Assembly: GCA_046565765.1 (NCBI GenBank)
Contig: JBKHXX010000053.1
Span: 27,159-91,158, forward strand
Direction of reading: 5' to 3'
DNA length: 64,000 nt
Source: JBFMCT01 sp046565765
Lineage (GTDB): Bacteria; Actinomycetota; Acidimicrobiia; Acidimicrobiales; AC-14
Shown here: one piece after another, positions 41,212-50,145 of the stretch
How positions within the stretch are numbered: the stretch's first letter is position 1
Layout of the letters: every line of letters begins with the position of its first letter
The notes under the pieces: model-generated
The model's database searches: none
The model's input: the letters and a program-made list of their open reading frames with translations, nothing else
Told to the model about the DNA's origin: nothing
Position numbers and translations under genes: made by a program

Positions 41212-42885
41212 TTGGAGCGCACCCACACCATGGCCGAGCGTCACACGCAGGAGGAGTTGGCGGACGGCCTGCGCGTTGCGGCCCGTATCGTGCGCCGGCG
41301 GAAGACGTCCATCCTGCTGTTCATCCTCGTGGTGGTGGGAGCCGGCCTAGCCGGCAGCGCGCTGCAGGACCCGGTCTACGAGAGCACCGCAGAGCTGCTG
41401 CTCGAGAGTCGTAGCGCGTCACTGTTCGACCAGAACACGGGGCGGCTCGTAGACCCGTCGCGGCGGATCGAGACCGAGATCCGGGTGCTGCAGAGCCGGC
41501 CCGTGCAGGACAAGGTGCGCGAGCAGATCGGGTCGGCGCCGCCGGTCAGCGCCCGCGGTGTCGGCGTGACCGACCTCATCGAGGTGTCGGCGCGCAGCGG
41601 CGACCCCCAGGAAGCGGCGCGTGTCGCCAACGCCTACACGGAGGCCTACATCGAGTTCCGGCGGGACTCGGCGGTCAACAACCTCCTCGAGGCCGTCCGG
41701 CGGCTCCAGGAGCAGGTCGACCAGCAACAGGCCCACATCAACGACCTCCAGGCCCGCCTGCCCCAGCGCGGTCCCAGCGACCCGTTGACGGCACAGGGAC
41801 GGGCTCTGGAGGCCCAGCTGGAATCGGCGGTCGCCGGCCAGCAGCTGCTCCGGCAGAAGATCGACCAGATCCAAGTCGACACGTCGCTGACGGGTGGCGG
41901 GGCACAGATGGTCACGCCGGCGGAGCCGGCGAGAACACCGGTCGAGCCGCAACCGCTCCGGACGGCGGGGGTGGCGCTGATCATCGGGCTCGTGCTCGGC
42001 CTGGGGCAGGCGTTCCTCTTCGAGTACCTCGACGACACGATCAAGACCCGGGAAGACCTCGAGCGCATGATCGGTGAACGGGCCGTGCTCGGCATGACGC
42101 CGCTGGAGCGAGGCCGCAAGAGCAAGGACGCGAGCTCCATCGTCTCCCTGCAGCACCCCAGCTCCGTGGTCGCCGAGTCCTACCGTTCCTTGCGGACATC
42201 GATCCAGTTCGCAGGCCTGGGGCGGCCGCTGAAGATCCTGCAGGTGACGAGCCCGTCCTCGTCGGAGGGGAAGACGACGACGATCGCGAACCTCGCCGTC
42301 ACCCTAGCCCAGGCCGGGCAGCGCATCATCGCGGTGTCTTGCGACCTCCGGCGGCCGCGGCTGCACGACTTCTTCGGGTTGTCCAACGACGTGGGCTTCA
42401 CCTCGATCCTGCTCGGCCAGGCGTCGCTGGCGGAGGCCCTCCAGCGGGTGCCGCGCCAGGACCGGCTGTTCTTCCTCTCCGCCGGTCCCACGCCCCCCAA
42501 CCCCTCGGAGCTGTTGTCGAGCCCGCGCACGGCCGAGGTGTTCAACGCCCTGAGGGACCAGGCCGACCTCGTGCTCATCGACTCGCCGCCGGTGCTGCCG
42601 GTGACCGATGCCGCGGTCGTCTCCCGGGTCGCCGACGGCACGCTGGTGGTGGCGAACGCAGCCTCGACGACCCGGAAGGCCATGCGGGCGACGATCACCA
42701 CGCTCGACCAGGTGAACGCGCCGATCATCGGGTTCCTGCTCAACGCGGTGAGGGACGAGGAGGCTCCGTACTCCTACTACCGCTACGAGTACTCGCCCTA
42801 CCCGGCCAAGGCCCCGAACGGCTCCCGGGCCAACGGTGCGGGGAAGAGGTCGGCGAGGGACCCGGGTCGTCGATCGGCCGGCTGA
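41212..42885 (+). CDS. Wzz-type chain-length regulator fused to BY-family tyrosine kinase
   Basis: The 557-aa protein has a Wzz domain with flanking helices (about 33-51 and 251-270) and an extracytoplasmic coiled-coil-like part. The cytoplasmic kinase has Walker A SPSSSEGKTT (347-356), Walker A' SCDLRRP (376-382) and Walker B VLIDSPP. A C-terminal tyrosine cluster (six Tyr within YSYYRYEYSPY) is the autophosphorylation target. Such single-chain BY-kinases control polymer length and export with the Wzy polymerase, here the gene just upstream. The frame opens with TTG 41212, and ATG 41230 is the alternative. A poly-basic tail follows the Tyr cluster. Confidence 0.9.
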   Translation: MERTHTMAERHTQEELADGLRVAARIVRRRKTSILLFILVVVGAGLAGSALQDPVYESTAELLLESRSASLFDQNTGRLVDPSRRIETEIRVLQSRPVQDKVREQIGSAPPVSARGVGVTDLIEVSARSGDPQEAARVANAYTEAYIEFRRDSAVNNLLEAVRRLQEQVDQQQAHINDLQARLPQRGPSDPLTAQGRALEAQLESAVAGQQLLRQKIDQIQVDTSLTGGGAQMVTPAEPARTPVEPQPLRTAGVALIIGLVLGLGQAFLFEYLDDTIKTREDLERMIGERAVLGMTPLERGRKSKDASSIVSLQHPSSVVAESYRSLRTSIQFAGLGRPLKILQVTSPSSSEGKTTTIANLAVTLAQAGQRIIAVSCDLRRPRLHDFFGLSNDVGFTSILLGQASLAEALQRVPRQDRLFFLSAGPTPPNPSELLSSPRTAEVFNALRDQADLVLIDSPPVLPVTDAAVVSRVADGTLVVANAASTTRKAMRATITTLDQVNAPIIGFLLNAVRDEEAPYSYYRYEYSPYPAKAPNGSRANGAGKRSARDPGRRSAG

Positions 42886-42886
42886 G

Positions 42887-44053
42887 TCAGCGGGCGCCCG
42901 AGGCGGAGTCGAGGAGCAGGTCCTCGACTCGGTCGGCGCAGCTCGAGAAGCACCACCTGGAGCCGAGGAGGCGGGCGCCGTCGCGGAGCCGGCGCAGCCG
43001 TTCGGGGTCGGAGCGGAGCTGGCCCAGCACGAGGGCGAACGCCTCGGCGGTCGCCGGCTCCACGATGATCCCCCCGGTCCCGTCCTCCAGCACCTCGCGG
43101 ATGCCGCCGGCGGCCGAGGTGATCACCGGTGTGCCGACGGTGAGCGCTTCGATGGCGACATGGGGTAGCCCCTCGTAGCTGCTGGCCGACAGGAGTGCGT
43201 CGGCCTCCGCCAGGCGGGCCATGACCTCGTCGTGCGCCACGTTGCCGGCGAAGGCGACGCGCGACGCCAGGCCGAGGCGGTCCCGGAGGTCTTCCAGCCT
43301 CTGGCGCTCCGGGCCGTCGCCGAGGACCTCCAGCCGGACGTCGTCGGTCCGGGCCACAGCCTCGATCACCACGTCGATGCGCTTGTGCCCGGTCAACCGC
43401 GACACCACCACGACCTGGCGGAGGCCGGCCGCGTCCGGCGCCTCCCGCTGCCGGCCGGCCCAGGCCCGGACCCCATTGGGGATCACGGAGACGTCGGCGC
43501 GGCCCCGCCATGCCTCCACGCACCGGGCGAGGTACTCGCTCGGTGCGATGACCCGGGTCGCAGCCCGCACCGACCAGTCGCGGACGGTGCGCATGGCCCG
43601 GCCGGCAAGCCCGTCCGACGGCGACTGTTGGAACTCGTCGAACTCCTGGGCCGTGACGCCGCGGCGCCGGCCCCGCTCCCAGGCCGGGTCGCCGACGATC
43701 TTCACGATGACGGGCCGCCGGGCCAGGCGTGCGCCCAGGACCGCCTCGGCCTGCATCCCGGTGGCGTACACCACGTCGTACCGGGCCCGGTGGCGGACGA
43801 GCCACCCGACGACCGCGGCAGCTCGCCCCGCCCACGGCCAGCGCCGGGGAAACCGGACCAGGGCTTGCGTCCGGTCGGTGCCCCGGCCGTCCCACAGCGT
43901 GAGGACCGACACGGCGTGGCCCCGTTCGGTGAGGGCGTCGGCCAGGTCGACGACGTGCGTGGCCGGGCCTCCGACGTCGGGCGGGTAGATGCCCGACACC
44001 AGGACGGCCCGCAGCGTGCGCCGGCTGGCGGCCGTCCCGGCCGTGGGCTGCAT
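42887..44053 (-). CDS. Glycosyltransferase family 4-type (GT-B)
   Basis: The 388-aa protein has the GT-B fold with N-terminal VSGIYPPDVGGPATHV (glycine-rich donor/acceptor loop), YDVVYATGMQ and IVGDPAWERGRRRG. The C-terminal domain has SRLTGHKRIDVVI, LGDGPERQ and SYEGLPHVAIEALTVGTP with the EX7E-type acidic pair. It probably extends the repeat unit of the locus. Start ATG 44053 is divergent from the asparagine synthase gene at 44120. Its 3' end is 1 bp from the convergent Wzz-kinase gene. Confidence 0.85.
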   Translation of the reverse strand: MQPTAGTAASRRTLRAVLVSGIYPPDVGGPATHVVDLADALTERGHAVSVLTLWDGRGTDRTQALVRFPRRWPWAGRAAAVVGWLVRHRARYDVVYATGMQAEAVLGARLARRPVIVKIVGDPAWERGRRRGVTAQEFDEFQQSPSDGLAGRAMRTVRDWSVRAATRVIAPSEYLARCVEAWRGRADVSVIPNGVRAWAGRQREAPDAAGLRQVVVVSRLTGHKRIDVVIEAVARTDDVRLEVLGDGPERQRLEDLRDRLGLASRVAFAGNVAHDEVMARLAEADALLSASSYEGLPHVAIEALTVGTPVITSAAGGIREVLEDGTGGIIVEPATAEAFALVLGQLRSDPERLRRLRDGARLLGSRWCFSSCADRVEDLLLDSASGAR

Positions 44054-44119
44054 GCCCGTACGGTAGCGTCGGGCGGGATGAGGCGAACCGGCCGGCGCCG
44101 CCGCTTCCTCGGCTGAGCG

Positions 44120-45994
44120 GTGTGCGGGATCGCCGGGGCGGTAGCGGCCCAGGGTGTCGACCGGGCCCAGGTCGAGGGCCAGCTGCGTACCCTGTCCCAC
44201 CGCGGCCCCGACTCGTCCGGCGTGTTCGAGGGATCGTGCGCCTCCATCGGGCAGACGAGGCTGGCGATCATCGATCTGGAGACGGGCGACCCGCCGATCA
44301 CCAACGAGGACGGCACCGTCGGGGCGGTGCTTAACGGCGAGATCTACAACTTCGGGCCGATCCGCCAGGAGCTGGCTGCAGGAGGACACCGGCTGGCCAC
44401 GCGCTGCGACACCGAGGTCCTGGCCCACCTGGCCGAAGGGCTCGAGCCGCGCCAGCTCGCCTCCCGCCTCGAGGGGATGTTCGCCTTCGCCTTATGGGAC
44501 GACCGGCGGCGCCGGCTCGTCCTCGGCCGCGACCGCGTCGGCAAGAAGCCGCTGTTCTACTGGTCGGAGGGGGGCCGGCTGGTCTTCGGCAGCGAGATCA
44601 AGGCGGTGCTCGCCCACCCGTGGGTTCCCCGGCACGTCGACCCGGAGGCCTTCGGGCCGTACCTCACGTTCGGCTGCGTCCCGACGCCCCGGACGTTCTT
44701 CTCGGGAGTGCTCAGCCTGCCGCCCGGCCACGTCCTCACCATGGAACCGGGTGGCGTCCCCCAGCTCATGCCCTACTGGGCGCCCGCGATCGCGGGGCCG
44801 GGCGGCCCCCGGCACGCCGACCTGTCGTTCGCCGAGGCGTCGGCCGAGGTCCGGCGGCTGCTCACCGCGGCAGTGGAGCGCCGCCTGGTCGCCGACGTGC
44901 CGTTGGGTGCGTTCCTCAGCGGCGGCGTCGACTCGAGCGCCATCGTGGGCATCATGGCCTCACTGGGCTCGCGGCCGGTCAGGACGTTCACGATCGGCTT
45001 CGAGGGCGCCGGCAGCTACGACGAGCGGGCCTACGCCGCAACCGTGGCCGAGCGGTTCGGCACCGACCACACCGAGTTCGTGGCCAGGCCCGACGCGGTC
45101 GAGCTGGTCGAGCGGCTCGTGTGGCACCACGACCAGCCCTTCGGGGACTCCAGCGCGGTCCCGACCTACCTCCTGTCCGAGCTCACGCGCGCCCACGTCA
45201 CCGTCGCCCTCTCAGGCGACGGGGGCGACGAGCTGTTCGCCGGCTACGACCGCTTCGGGGCGGCTGCCGCCCTCGCCCGTTTCCAGCGGGCCCCGGGCCC
45301 GGCGCGCCACGCGGCCCGGCGCCTCGCCCGTCGCCTCCCGGCCCGGGACCGGCGAGGCATCGGGGAGAGCGCCCGGCGGTTCGTCGACGCCGGCGAGCTC
45401 GACCTGGTCGACGCCTACCGTTCCTGGGTGGGGTACACGACCGATGCCTGGCGGGACGAGCTGGCCGGCGACGGGGCGTCATGGGCCGACGAGGAGTACC
45501 GCAAGCTGTGGGCGGAGTCGGAGGGGGCGCACCTCCTCGACCGCCTCACCGCCCTCAACCTCCGCACCTACCTGCTCGACGACCTCCTGCCCAAGGCCGA
45601 CCGGGCGAGCATGGCCCACGCCCTCGAGGTCCGCTCCCCGTTCCTCGATCGCGAGCTGCTCGAGTTCGCTCTCCGGCTCCCGCCCCGCTACCGCCGCATC
45701 GGGCCGATCGGGAAGCGGGTGCTCAAGCGGGCCGTCGCCGACCTGCTGCCCCCGGCGATCGTCCGCCGGCGCAAGCGGGGGTTCGGCGTACCGCTCGACC
45801 GGTGGTTCCGGGGCGAGCTCAGGGCCTACGTCGACCACATGCTGGGCTCCCCGGCGGCCCGGGTACGGGCGCACCTGCGGCCCGAGGCCATCGACCGGCT
45901 GCTGGCCGAGCACGGCCGCGGCACGGGGCACCACGGGCAGGTGCTGTGGAGCCTTCTGATGCTGGAGGTGTTCCTGCGCAGGGAGGACCGGTAG
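44120..45994 (+). CDS. asnB: Asparagine-synthase-type glutamine amidotransferase (copy 1)
   Basis: The 624-aa enzyme has the N-terminal class II glutaminase domain with nucleophile Cys2 (MCGIAG). LSHRGPDSSG and LNGEIYNF follow. The ATP-pyrophosphatase synthetase domain has SGGVDSSAI near 266-274 and VALSGDGGDELFAGYDR near 358-374. Asparagine synthases convert Asp to Asn with glutamine nitrogen. Copies inside polysaccharide loci are thought to amidate carboxylated sugars or other acids, which is inference here. The start is GTG. A glycosyltransferase gene follows after 20 bp, so the two are probably cotranscribed. Confidence 0.9.
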   Translation: MCGIAGAVAAQGVDRAQVEGQLRTLSHRGPDSSGVFEGSCASIGQTRLAIIDLETGDPPITNEDGTVGAVLNGEIYNFGPIRQELAAGGHRLATRCDTEVLAHLAEGLEPRQLASRLEGMFAFALWDDRRRRLVLGRDRVGKKPLFYWSEGGRLVFGSEIKAVLAHPWVPRHVDPEAFGPYLTFGCVPTPRTFFSGVLSLPPGHVLTMEPGGVPQLMPYWAPAIAGPGGPRHADLSFAEASAEVRRLLTAAVERRLVADVPLGAFLSGGVDSSAIVGIMASLGSRPVRTFTIGFEGAGSYDERAYAATVAERFGTDHTEFVARPDAVELVERLVWHHDQPFGDSSAVPTYLLSELTRAHVTVALSGDGGDELFAGYDRFGAAAALARFQRAPGPARHAARRLARRLPARDRRGIGESARRFVDAGELDLVDAYRSWVGYTTDAWRDELAGDGASWADEEYRKLWAESEGAHLLDRLTALNLRTYLLDDLLPKADRASMAHALEVRSPFLDRELLEFALRLPPRYRRIGPIGKRVLKRAVADLLPPAIVRRRKRGFGVPLDRWFRGELRAYVDHMLGSPAARVRAHLRPEAIDRLLAEHGRGTGHHGQVLWSLLMLEVFLRREDR

Positions 45995-46014
45995 ACGCTC
46001 CTGCCCCGCCGAGG

Positions 46015-47151
46015 GTGCTGCGGCTGATCACCCGCCTCAACATCGGAGGCCCGGCGCGCCAGGCCCTCCTCCTCACGCGCGAGCTGCCCGACTTCCCGAC
46101 GGTGCTGGCCGCCGGTGTGCCCCCGGCGGGCGAGGGGGAGCTGTCGGACCCGGACGTTCCCGTGCGGCGCGTGCCACTCGTCCGCTCGATCAACCCGCCG
46201 CTGGACGCCAAGGCGGTGGTTGCCGTGCGCCGGTTGCTCGTGCACCACCGGGCCGGCCTCGTCCACACCCACATGGCCAAGGCCGGGTTCGTGGGGCGGA
46301 CGGCGGCGACGACCGTGCGTCCCCGCCCCCGCACGGTGCACACGTTCCACGGCCACGTGCTGGAGGGCTATTTCCGGGCGCCGTCGCAGCGCGCCTTTCT
46401 CGAGATCGAGCGCCGCCTGGCCGCGTGCACCGACGTGCTGGTGGCGGTGAGCACCTACGTTCGCGACGCCCTGCTGGACCTCGGGGTCGGGCGCCCCTCC
46501 CAGTACGAGGTCATCCCGCTGGGCTTCGACCTGTCCCCGTTCCTGTCCATCGAGCGCCCCTCGGGGCACCTGCGCCGGGAGCTCGGCGTCACACCGGAGA
46601 CGCCGCTCGTCGGCATCCTGGGGCGGCTGGCGCCGATCAAGGACCATGAGACGATGCTGCGCGCCCTCGCCCTGGTCCCCGGGGCCCACCTGGCCGTGCT
46701 CGGCGACGGGGAGCTGCGGTCCCGGCTGGAGCGGGCCGCTGCCGGGATGGGGGTGTCGGGGCGCGTCCACTTCGTCGGGTGGCGGATCGACGTGGCGGCG
46801 TGCATCGGCGACCTCGACGTGGTGGCCCTGACCAGCCGCAACGAGGGAACGCCGGTGTCGTTGATCGAGGCGGCGGCCACGGGGCGCCCCGCGGTCGCCA
46901 CCCGTGTGGGCGGTGTCGCCGACGTCGTGCAGCACGGCGTCACCGGCTACCTCGTCGAGCGGGGTGACGCTGCGGCGGTGGCGGGTTACCTGCGCCGACT
47001 TCTGGACGACCCCGCCCAGCGGCGGCAGATGGGCGAGGCAGGCCGGGCCCACGTGCGCGACCGGTACAGCCACGTGAGGCTGCTCCGCGACATCGCCGAG
47101 CTCTACCGGGCGCTGCCGGGGAACGTCAGCCGGCGCGACGGGCCCGGATGA
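46015..47151 (+). CDS. Glycosyltransferase family 4-type (GT-B)
   Basis: The 378-aa protein opens with VLRLITRLNIGGPARQALLL, the glycine loop of GT4 enzymes such as PelF/WcaI-like transferases. LVHTHMAKAGFVGR, TFHGHVLEGYF, GRLAPIKDHETML, LGDGELR and NEGTPVSLIEAAATGRP follow. The only nearby start in frame is GTG 46015, just before the first strand. It follows the first asparagine synthase gene and overlaps the convergent methyltransferase gene by 26 bp at the 3' ends. Confidence 0.85.
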   Translation: MLRLITRLNIGGPARQALLLTRELPDFPTVLAAGVPPAGEGELSDPDVPVRRVPLVRSINPPLDAKAVVAVRRLLVHHRAGLVHTHMAKAGFVGRTAATTVRPRPRTVHTFHGHVLEGYFRAPSQRAFLEIERRLAACTDVLVAVSTYVRDALLDLGVGRPSQYEVIPLGFDLSPFLSIERPSGHLRRELGVTPETPLVGILGRLAPIKDHETMLRALALVPGAHLAVLGDGELRSRLERAAAGMGVSGRVHFVGWRIDVAACIGDLDVVALTSRNEGTPVSLIEAAATGRPAVATRVGGVADVVQHGVTGYLVERGDAAAVAGYLRRLLDDPAQRRQMGEAGRAHVRDRYSHVRLLRDIAELYRALPGNVSRRDGPG

Positions 47152-48208
47152 CCCACCCGCCGAAGAGGGGCTCGACCCGGAACTCGGCGGCATCCTCCAT
47201 ACGCCAGCCCAGCAGCTCGTCGGGCCCGTAGACGAAGTTGTAGGGGTTCACCAGGTTGTCCATCCAGAACCGCTGGGCGTTCTCCCGGTTCAGGCGGTAG
47301 GGGAAGGAGGGCACCACCCTGTTCAGCACCGGGCCCAGCGCTCTGGTCGCCGCCCCGTAGAGCCAGCACAGGCGCCAGAGCACGACGGGGTGGAGCCGGC
47401 TGTGCGCCTGTCGCACCGCCCGGCTGGCCTTGTAGAGCGAGGGCGAGCGCTGGCGGAGGCGGTCGCCGTAGACCCAGACGTGGAGCGCGCCGCCGGATCG
47501 GAGCGCCGACCAGCACGCCCCGAAGGCGGCTTCGGGGTCGGGCGTGTGGTGCAGCACCCCGAAGGACAGGCACTGGGCGAACGTGCCCGCACGCAGTGGC
47601 GAGTGCAGAATGTCGCCCTGTACGACGGACGCGGCGCCGGGGCCGGCGACCTGGGCGACCCAGTCGACGCCGCCGGAGAGGTCGATGCCCACCAGGGCCA
47701 TTCCGGGGTGGCGCTTGTGAAGGATGCGCAGGAAGCGTCCCAGCCCGACCCCGACCTCGAGGGTGGGGCCGGCGGGGTCGAGGTCGGCCCCCCCGAGGAA
47801 CTTCTCCAGCGTTCCCCGGCTGGTCTCCTCCGACCGGGCGGCGGCCTCGGGACGCGACCACAGCTGCTGGTAGAGCCGGCGCCAGTTCTCGGAGTAGCCG
47901 CGGGACGTGAGGGCGGTCAGCCTCGCCCTCCCCGGCGAGTGCTCGGGGCGGAGCCGCTCCCGTGTGGGTGCGGCCAGGCGGGACCAGTTCTGGGCCAGGA
48001 ACGTGGCCCGCGGCTCCCCGACCAGGAGGCGAGGGATCCCCTCTACGACGGGGAACACCCGCTGGCAGGACGAGCACGTCAGGTGGCCGTCACGGGGAAG
48101 GGCACGCTCCTCGAACTCGCCCCCGCACAGCGGGCAGGCCAGGAGGGTGAGCAGGCCCTGGTCGTGCCCGGTCACGTCCTGCGGCTCCCCGGCGGGGCCG
48201 GTGCTCAC
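47126..48208 (-). CDS. Methyltransferase with N-terminal zinc ribbon
   Basis: The 360-aa protein has a Trm112-like zinc ribbon (CPLCGGEFEE and CSSCQRVFPVVEGIPRL). A class I methyltransferase follows, with motif I LEVGVGLGRFLRIL, VGIDLSGGVDW and QCLSFGVLHHTPDPE. The C-terminal region (ALHVWVYGDRLRQRS onward) resembles enzymes that modify sugars in glycan loci. It has the same architecture as the 36048-37028 gene but differs strongly in sequence. The GTG start overlaps the stop of the second asparagine synthase gene (GTGA), so both belong to one operon. Confidence 0.85.
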   Translation of the reverse strand: MSTGPAGEPQDVTGHDQGLLTLLACPLCGGEFEERALPRDGHLTCSSCQRVFPVVEGIPRLLVGEPRATFLAQNWSRLAAPTRERLRPEHSPGRARLTALTSRGYSENWRRLYQQLWSRPEAAARSEETSRGTLEKFLGGADLDPAGPTLEVGVGLGRFLRILHKRHPGMALVGIDLSGGVDWVAQVAGPGAASVVQGDILHSPLRAGTFAQCLSFGVLHHTPDPEAAFGACWSALRSGGALHVWVYGDRLRQRSPSLYKASRAVRQAHSRLHPVVLWRLCWLYGAATRALGPVLNRVVPSFPYRLNRENAQRFWMDNLVNPYNFVYGPDELLGWRMEDAAEFRVEPLFGGWVIRARRAG

Positions 48209-50145
48209 GCCGGCCGGACCAGTGCCGGTATGGCGTCGGGGGCGACGGGCTGGCGGCCGTCGTGCTCGACGAACGTCTCCCACCACAGCCCGAAGCAGAC
48301 CGCCTTCCAAGGGACCACCCACCGGTCGTGGGCACCGGCCAGGTAGGACTCCACCCGGGCCACGAGGGCGCCCGGATCGACCCCGGCAGCCTCGGCCATG
48401 GCCCGGGCCCGGTCGCCGGTGCCGAAGTAGGAGACCCACGAGCGGAGGGCGGGGTCCTCCCGGAGCCACCGGTAGAACGGGGCGCTGAACCCCCGCTTCC
48501 GGCGGTAGACGATGTCGCGAGGCAGCACGCGCGCCGCCAGCCGCTTGGGCAGGAACTTCCGGGTGATGCCGCGGACCTTGAGGTGGGCAGGCAGGCGCAG
48601 GGCGAACTCGAGCACGTCCCGGTAGACGAGGGGAGACCGCGCCTCGAGCGAATGGGCCATCGACGTGCGGTCCACCTTGGTGAAGAAGAGCTCGGGCAGG
48701 AGGCTCTGGAACTGGAAGAGCATGGCCCGCTCGACGAGCCCGGAGGCCGACGACAGGTCGGCGTAGGACCGGCGCAGCGCGAGGAGGCTGGACCGGGTGG
48801 CGGCGTCGACCAGGTTGTCGCCCCCGCCGTCGCCCATCACCGCGAACAGCCGGTCGAGGTCGTCGCCGGCTCCGCTCGCAGTCGTGATGCGGTCGGCGGC
48901 CTTGTGGGCCCGTGTCCCCCGCACGCCGCCCACCCTCCCGGCGGCGCCGATGAGCGATGCGGCCGCGTCCAGTGCGGGTGCTGGCATGCGGGACAGGTAG
49001 TCGGTCGCCCGCAGGGCCAGGTACCAGTCGTAGCCGCCGAACAGCTCGTCGCCCCCGTCGCCGGTGAGCGCGACGGTGACGTCCTCGCGGGCCCGGCCCG
49101 CCACGGCCGAGGCGAGCACCATGGAGGCGTCGCCGAACGGCTCCTCCATGTGCCAGACCAGCCGCGGCAGCGCCCCCGCCACGTCGCCGGGCCTGACCTC
49201 GACCTCGTGGTGGTCGGTGCCCAGCAGCCCGGCGATGCGGCGGGCGTCGGCCGCCTCCGACATGCGAGCGTCGTCGAACATCGCGGTGTACGTGCGCACC
49301 GGGCCGCCGGCGAAGCGGCCCATGCGGGAGACGACGAGGCTCGAGTCGACGCCCCCGCTCAGGAACGCCCCGACGGGCACGTCGGCCACCATCGTGCGGC
49401 GCACGGCCTCGTCGAGCAGCCGGTCGAGCTCCTCCTCCGCCTCGGCGGGCGTGAGCCGCAGCCGCTCGGCCGGCGGGGACCAGAACGGCCACACGTCGGC
49501 CACGCCGGTGGCGAGGTCGAGCCGCAGCACGTGGCCGGGCCGCAGCTTCTCAACCTCGCGGTAGATGCTGAGGTCGCCGACGGGGCGGCCGAAGGCGAAG
49601 AACGACTGAGCGGCCAGGGGGTTGAGCTGGCGCCCGACGGGCAGCTCCTGGAGGATCGCCTTGATCTCGGAGGCGAAGGCGAAGAACGAGGGCGTGCGGC
49701 AGTAGAACAGGGGCTTCTCGCCGGCGACGTCCCGGGCCAGGTAGAGGCGCCCTCGGGCCCGGTCGACGACGGCCAGGCCGAACATCCCCTTGAGGCGGGC
49801 GAAGCACTGCTCGCCCCACTCCTCGTAGGCGTGCACCACCACCTCGGTGTCGGTGCGGGTGCGGAACGCGTGGCCCGCCCGGCGCAGCTCGGCGCCGAGG
49901 TCGTCGAAGTTGTAGATCTCGCCGTTCAGGGCCACCCAGACCGACTCGTCCTCGTTGGGGATCGGCTGGTGGCCTCCGGCCACGTCGATGATGGCGAGGC
50001 GCTCGGTGCCGATGCCCACGGGGCCGTCGCACCAGGTGCCGGAGTCGTCGGGCCCGCGGTGGTGCAGCCAACGCAGCATGCCCTTCAGGGTGGAGGCGCC
50101 GACGGGGCCGCCACCGAGGTCGACGTAGCCGGCGATGCCGCACAT
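48205..50145 (-). CDS. asnB: Asparagine-synthase-type glutamine amidotransferase (copy 2)
   Basis: The 646-aa enzyme has Cys2 as glutaminase nucleophile (MCGIAGYVDLGGG), LHHRGPDDSGTW, LNGEIYNF and TDTEVVVHAYEEWGE. The synthetase half has SGGVDSSLVV and VALTGDGGDELFGGYDW. It is more like the AsnB/exosortase-associated type than copy 1, with which it shares only family motifs, so the two look like separate acquisitions rather than a recent duplication. It overlaps the upstream glycosyltransferase (ATGA) and the downstream methyltransferase (GTGA). A role in amidating a glycan or glycolipid is inferred from this tight coupling. Confidence 0.9.
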   Translation of the reverse strand: MCGIAGYVDLGGGPVGASTLKGMLRWLHHRGPDDSGTWCDGPVGIGTERLAIIDVAGGHQPIPNEDESVWVALNGEIYNFDDLGAELRRAGHAFRTRTDTEVVVHAYEEWGEQCFARLKGMFGLAVVDRARGRLYLARDVAGEKPLFYCRTPSFFAFASEIKAILQELPVGRQLNPLAAQSFFAFGRPVGDLSIYREVEKLRPGHVLRLDLATGVADVWPFWSPPAERLRLTPAEAEEELDRLLDEAVRRTMVADVPVGAFLSGGVDSSLVVSRMGRFAGGPVRTYTAMFDDARMSEAADARRIAGLLGTDHHEVEVRPGDVAGALPRLVWHMEEPFGDASMVLASAVAGRAREDVTVALTGDGGDELFGGYDWYLALRATDYLSRMPAPALDAAASLIGAAGRVGGVRGTRAHKAADRITTASGAGDDLDRLFAVMGDGGGDNLVDAATRSSLLALRRSYADLSSASGLVERAMLFQFQSLLPELFFTKVDRTSMAHSLEARSPLVYRDVLEFALRLPAHLKVRGITRKFLPKRLAARVLPRDIVYRRKRGFSAPFYRWLREDPALRSWVSYFGTGDRARAMAEAAGVDPGALVARVESYLAGAHDRWVVPWKAVCFGLWWETFVEHDGRQPVAPDAIPALVRPA

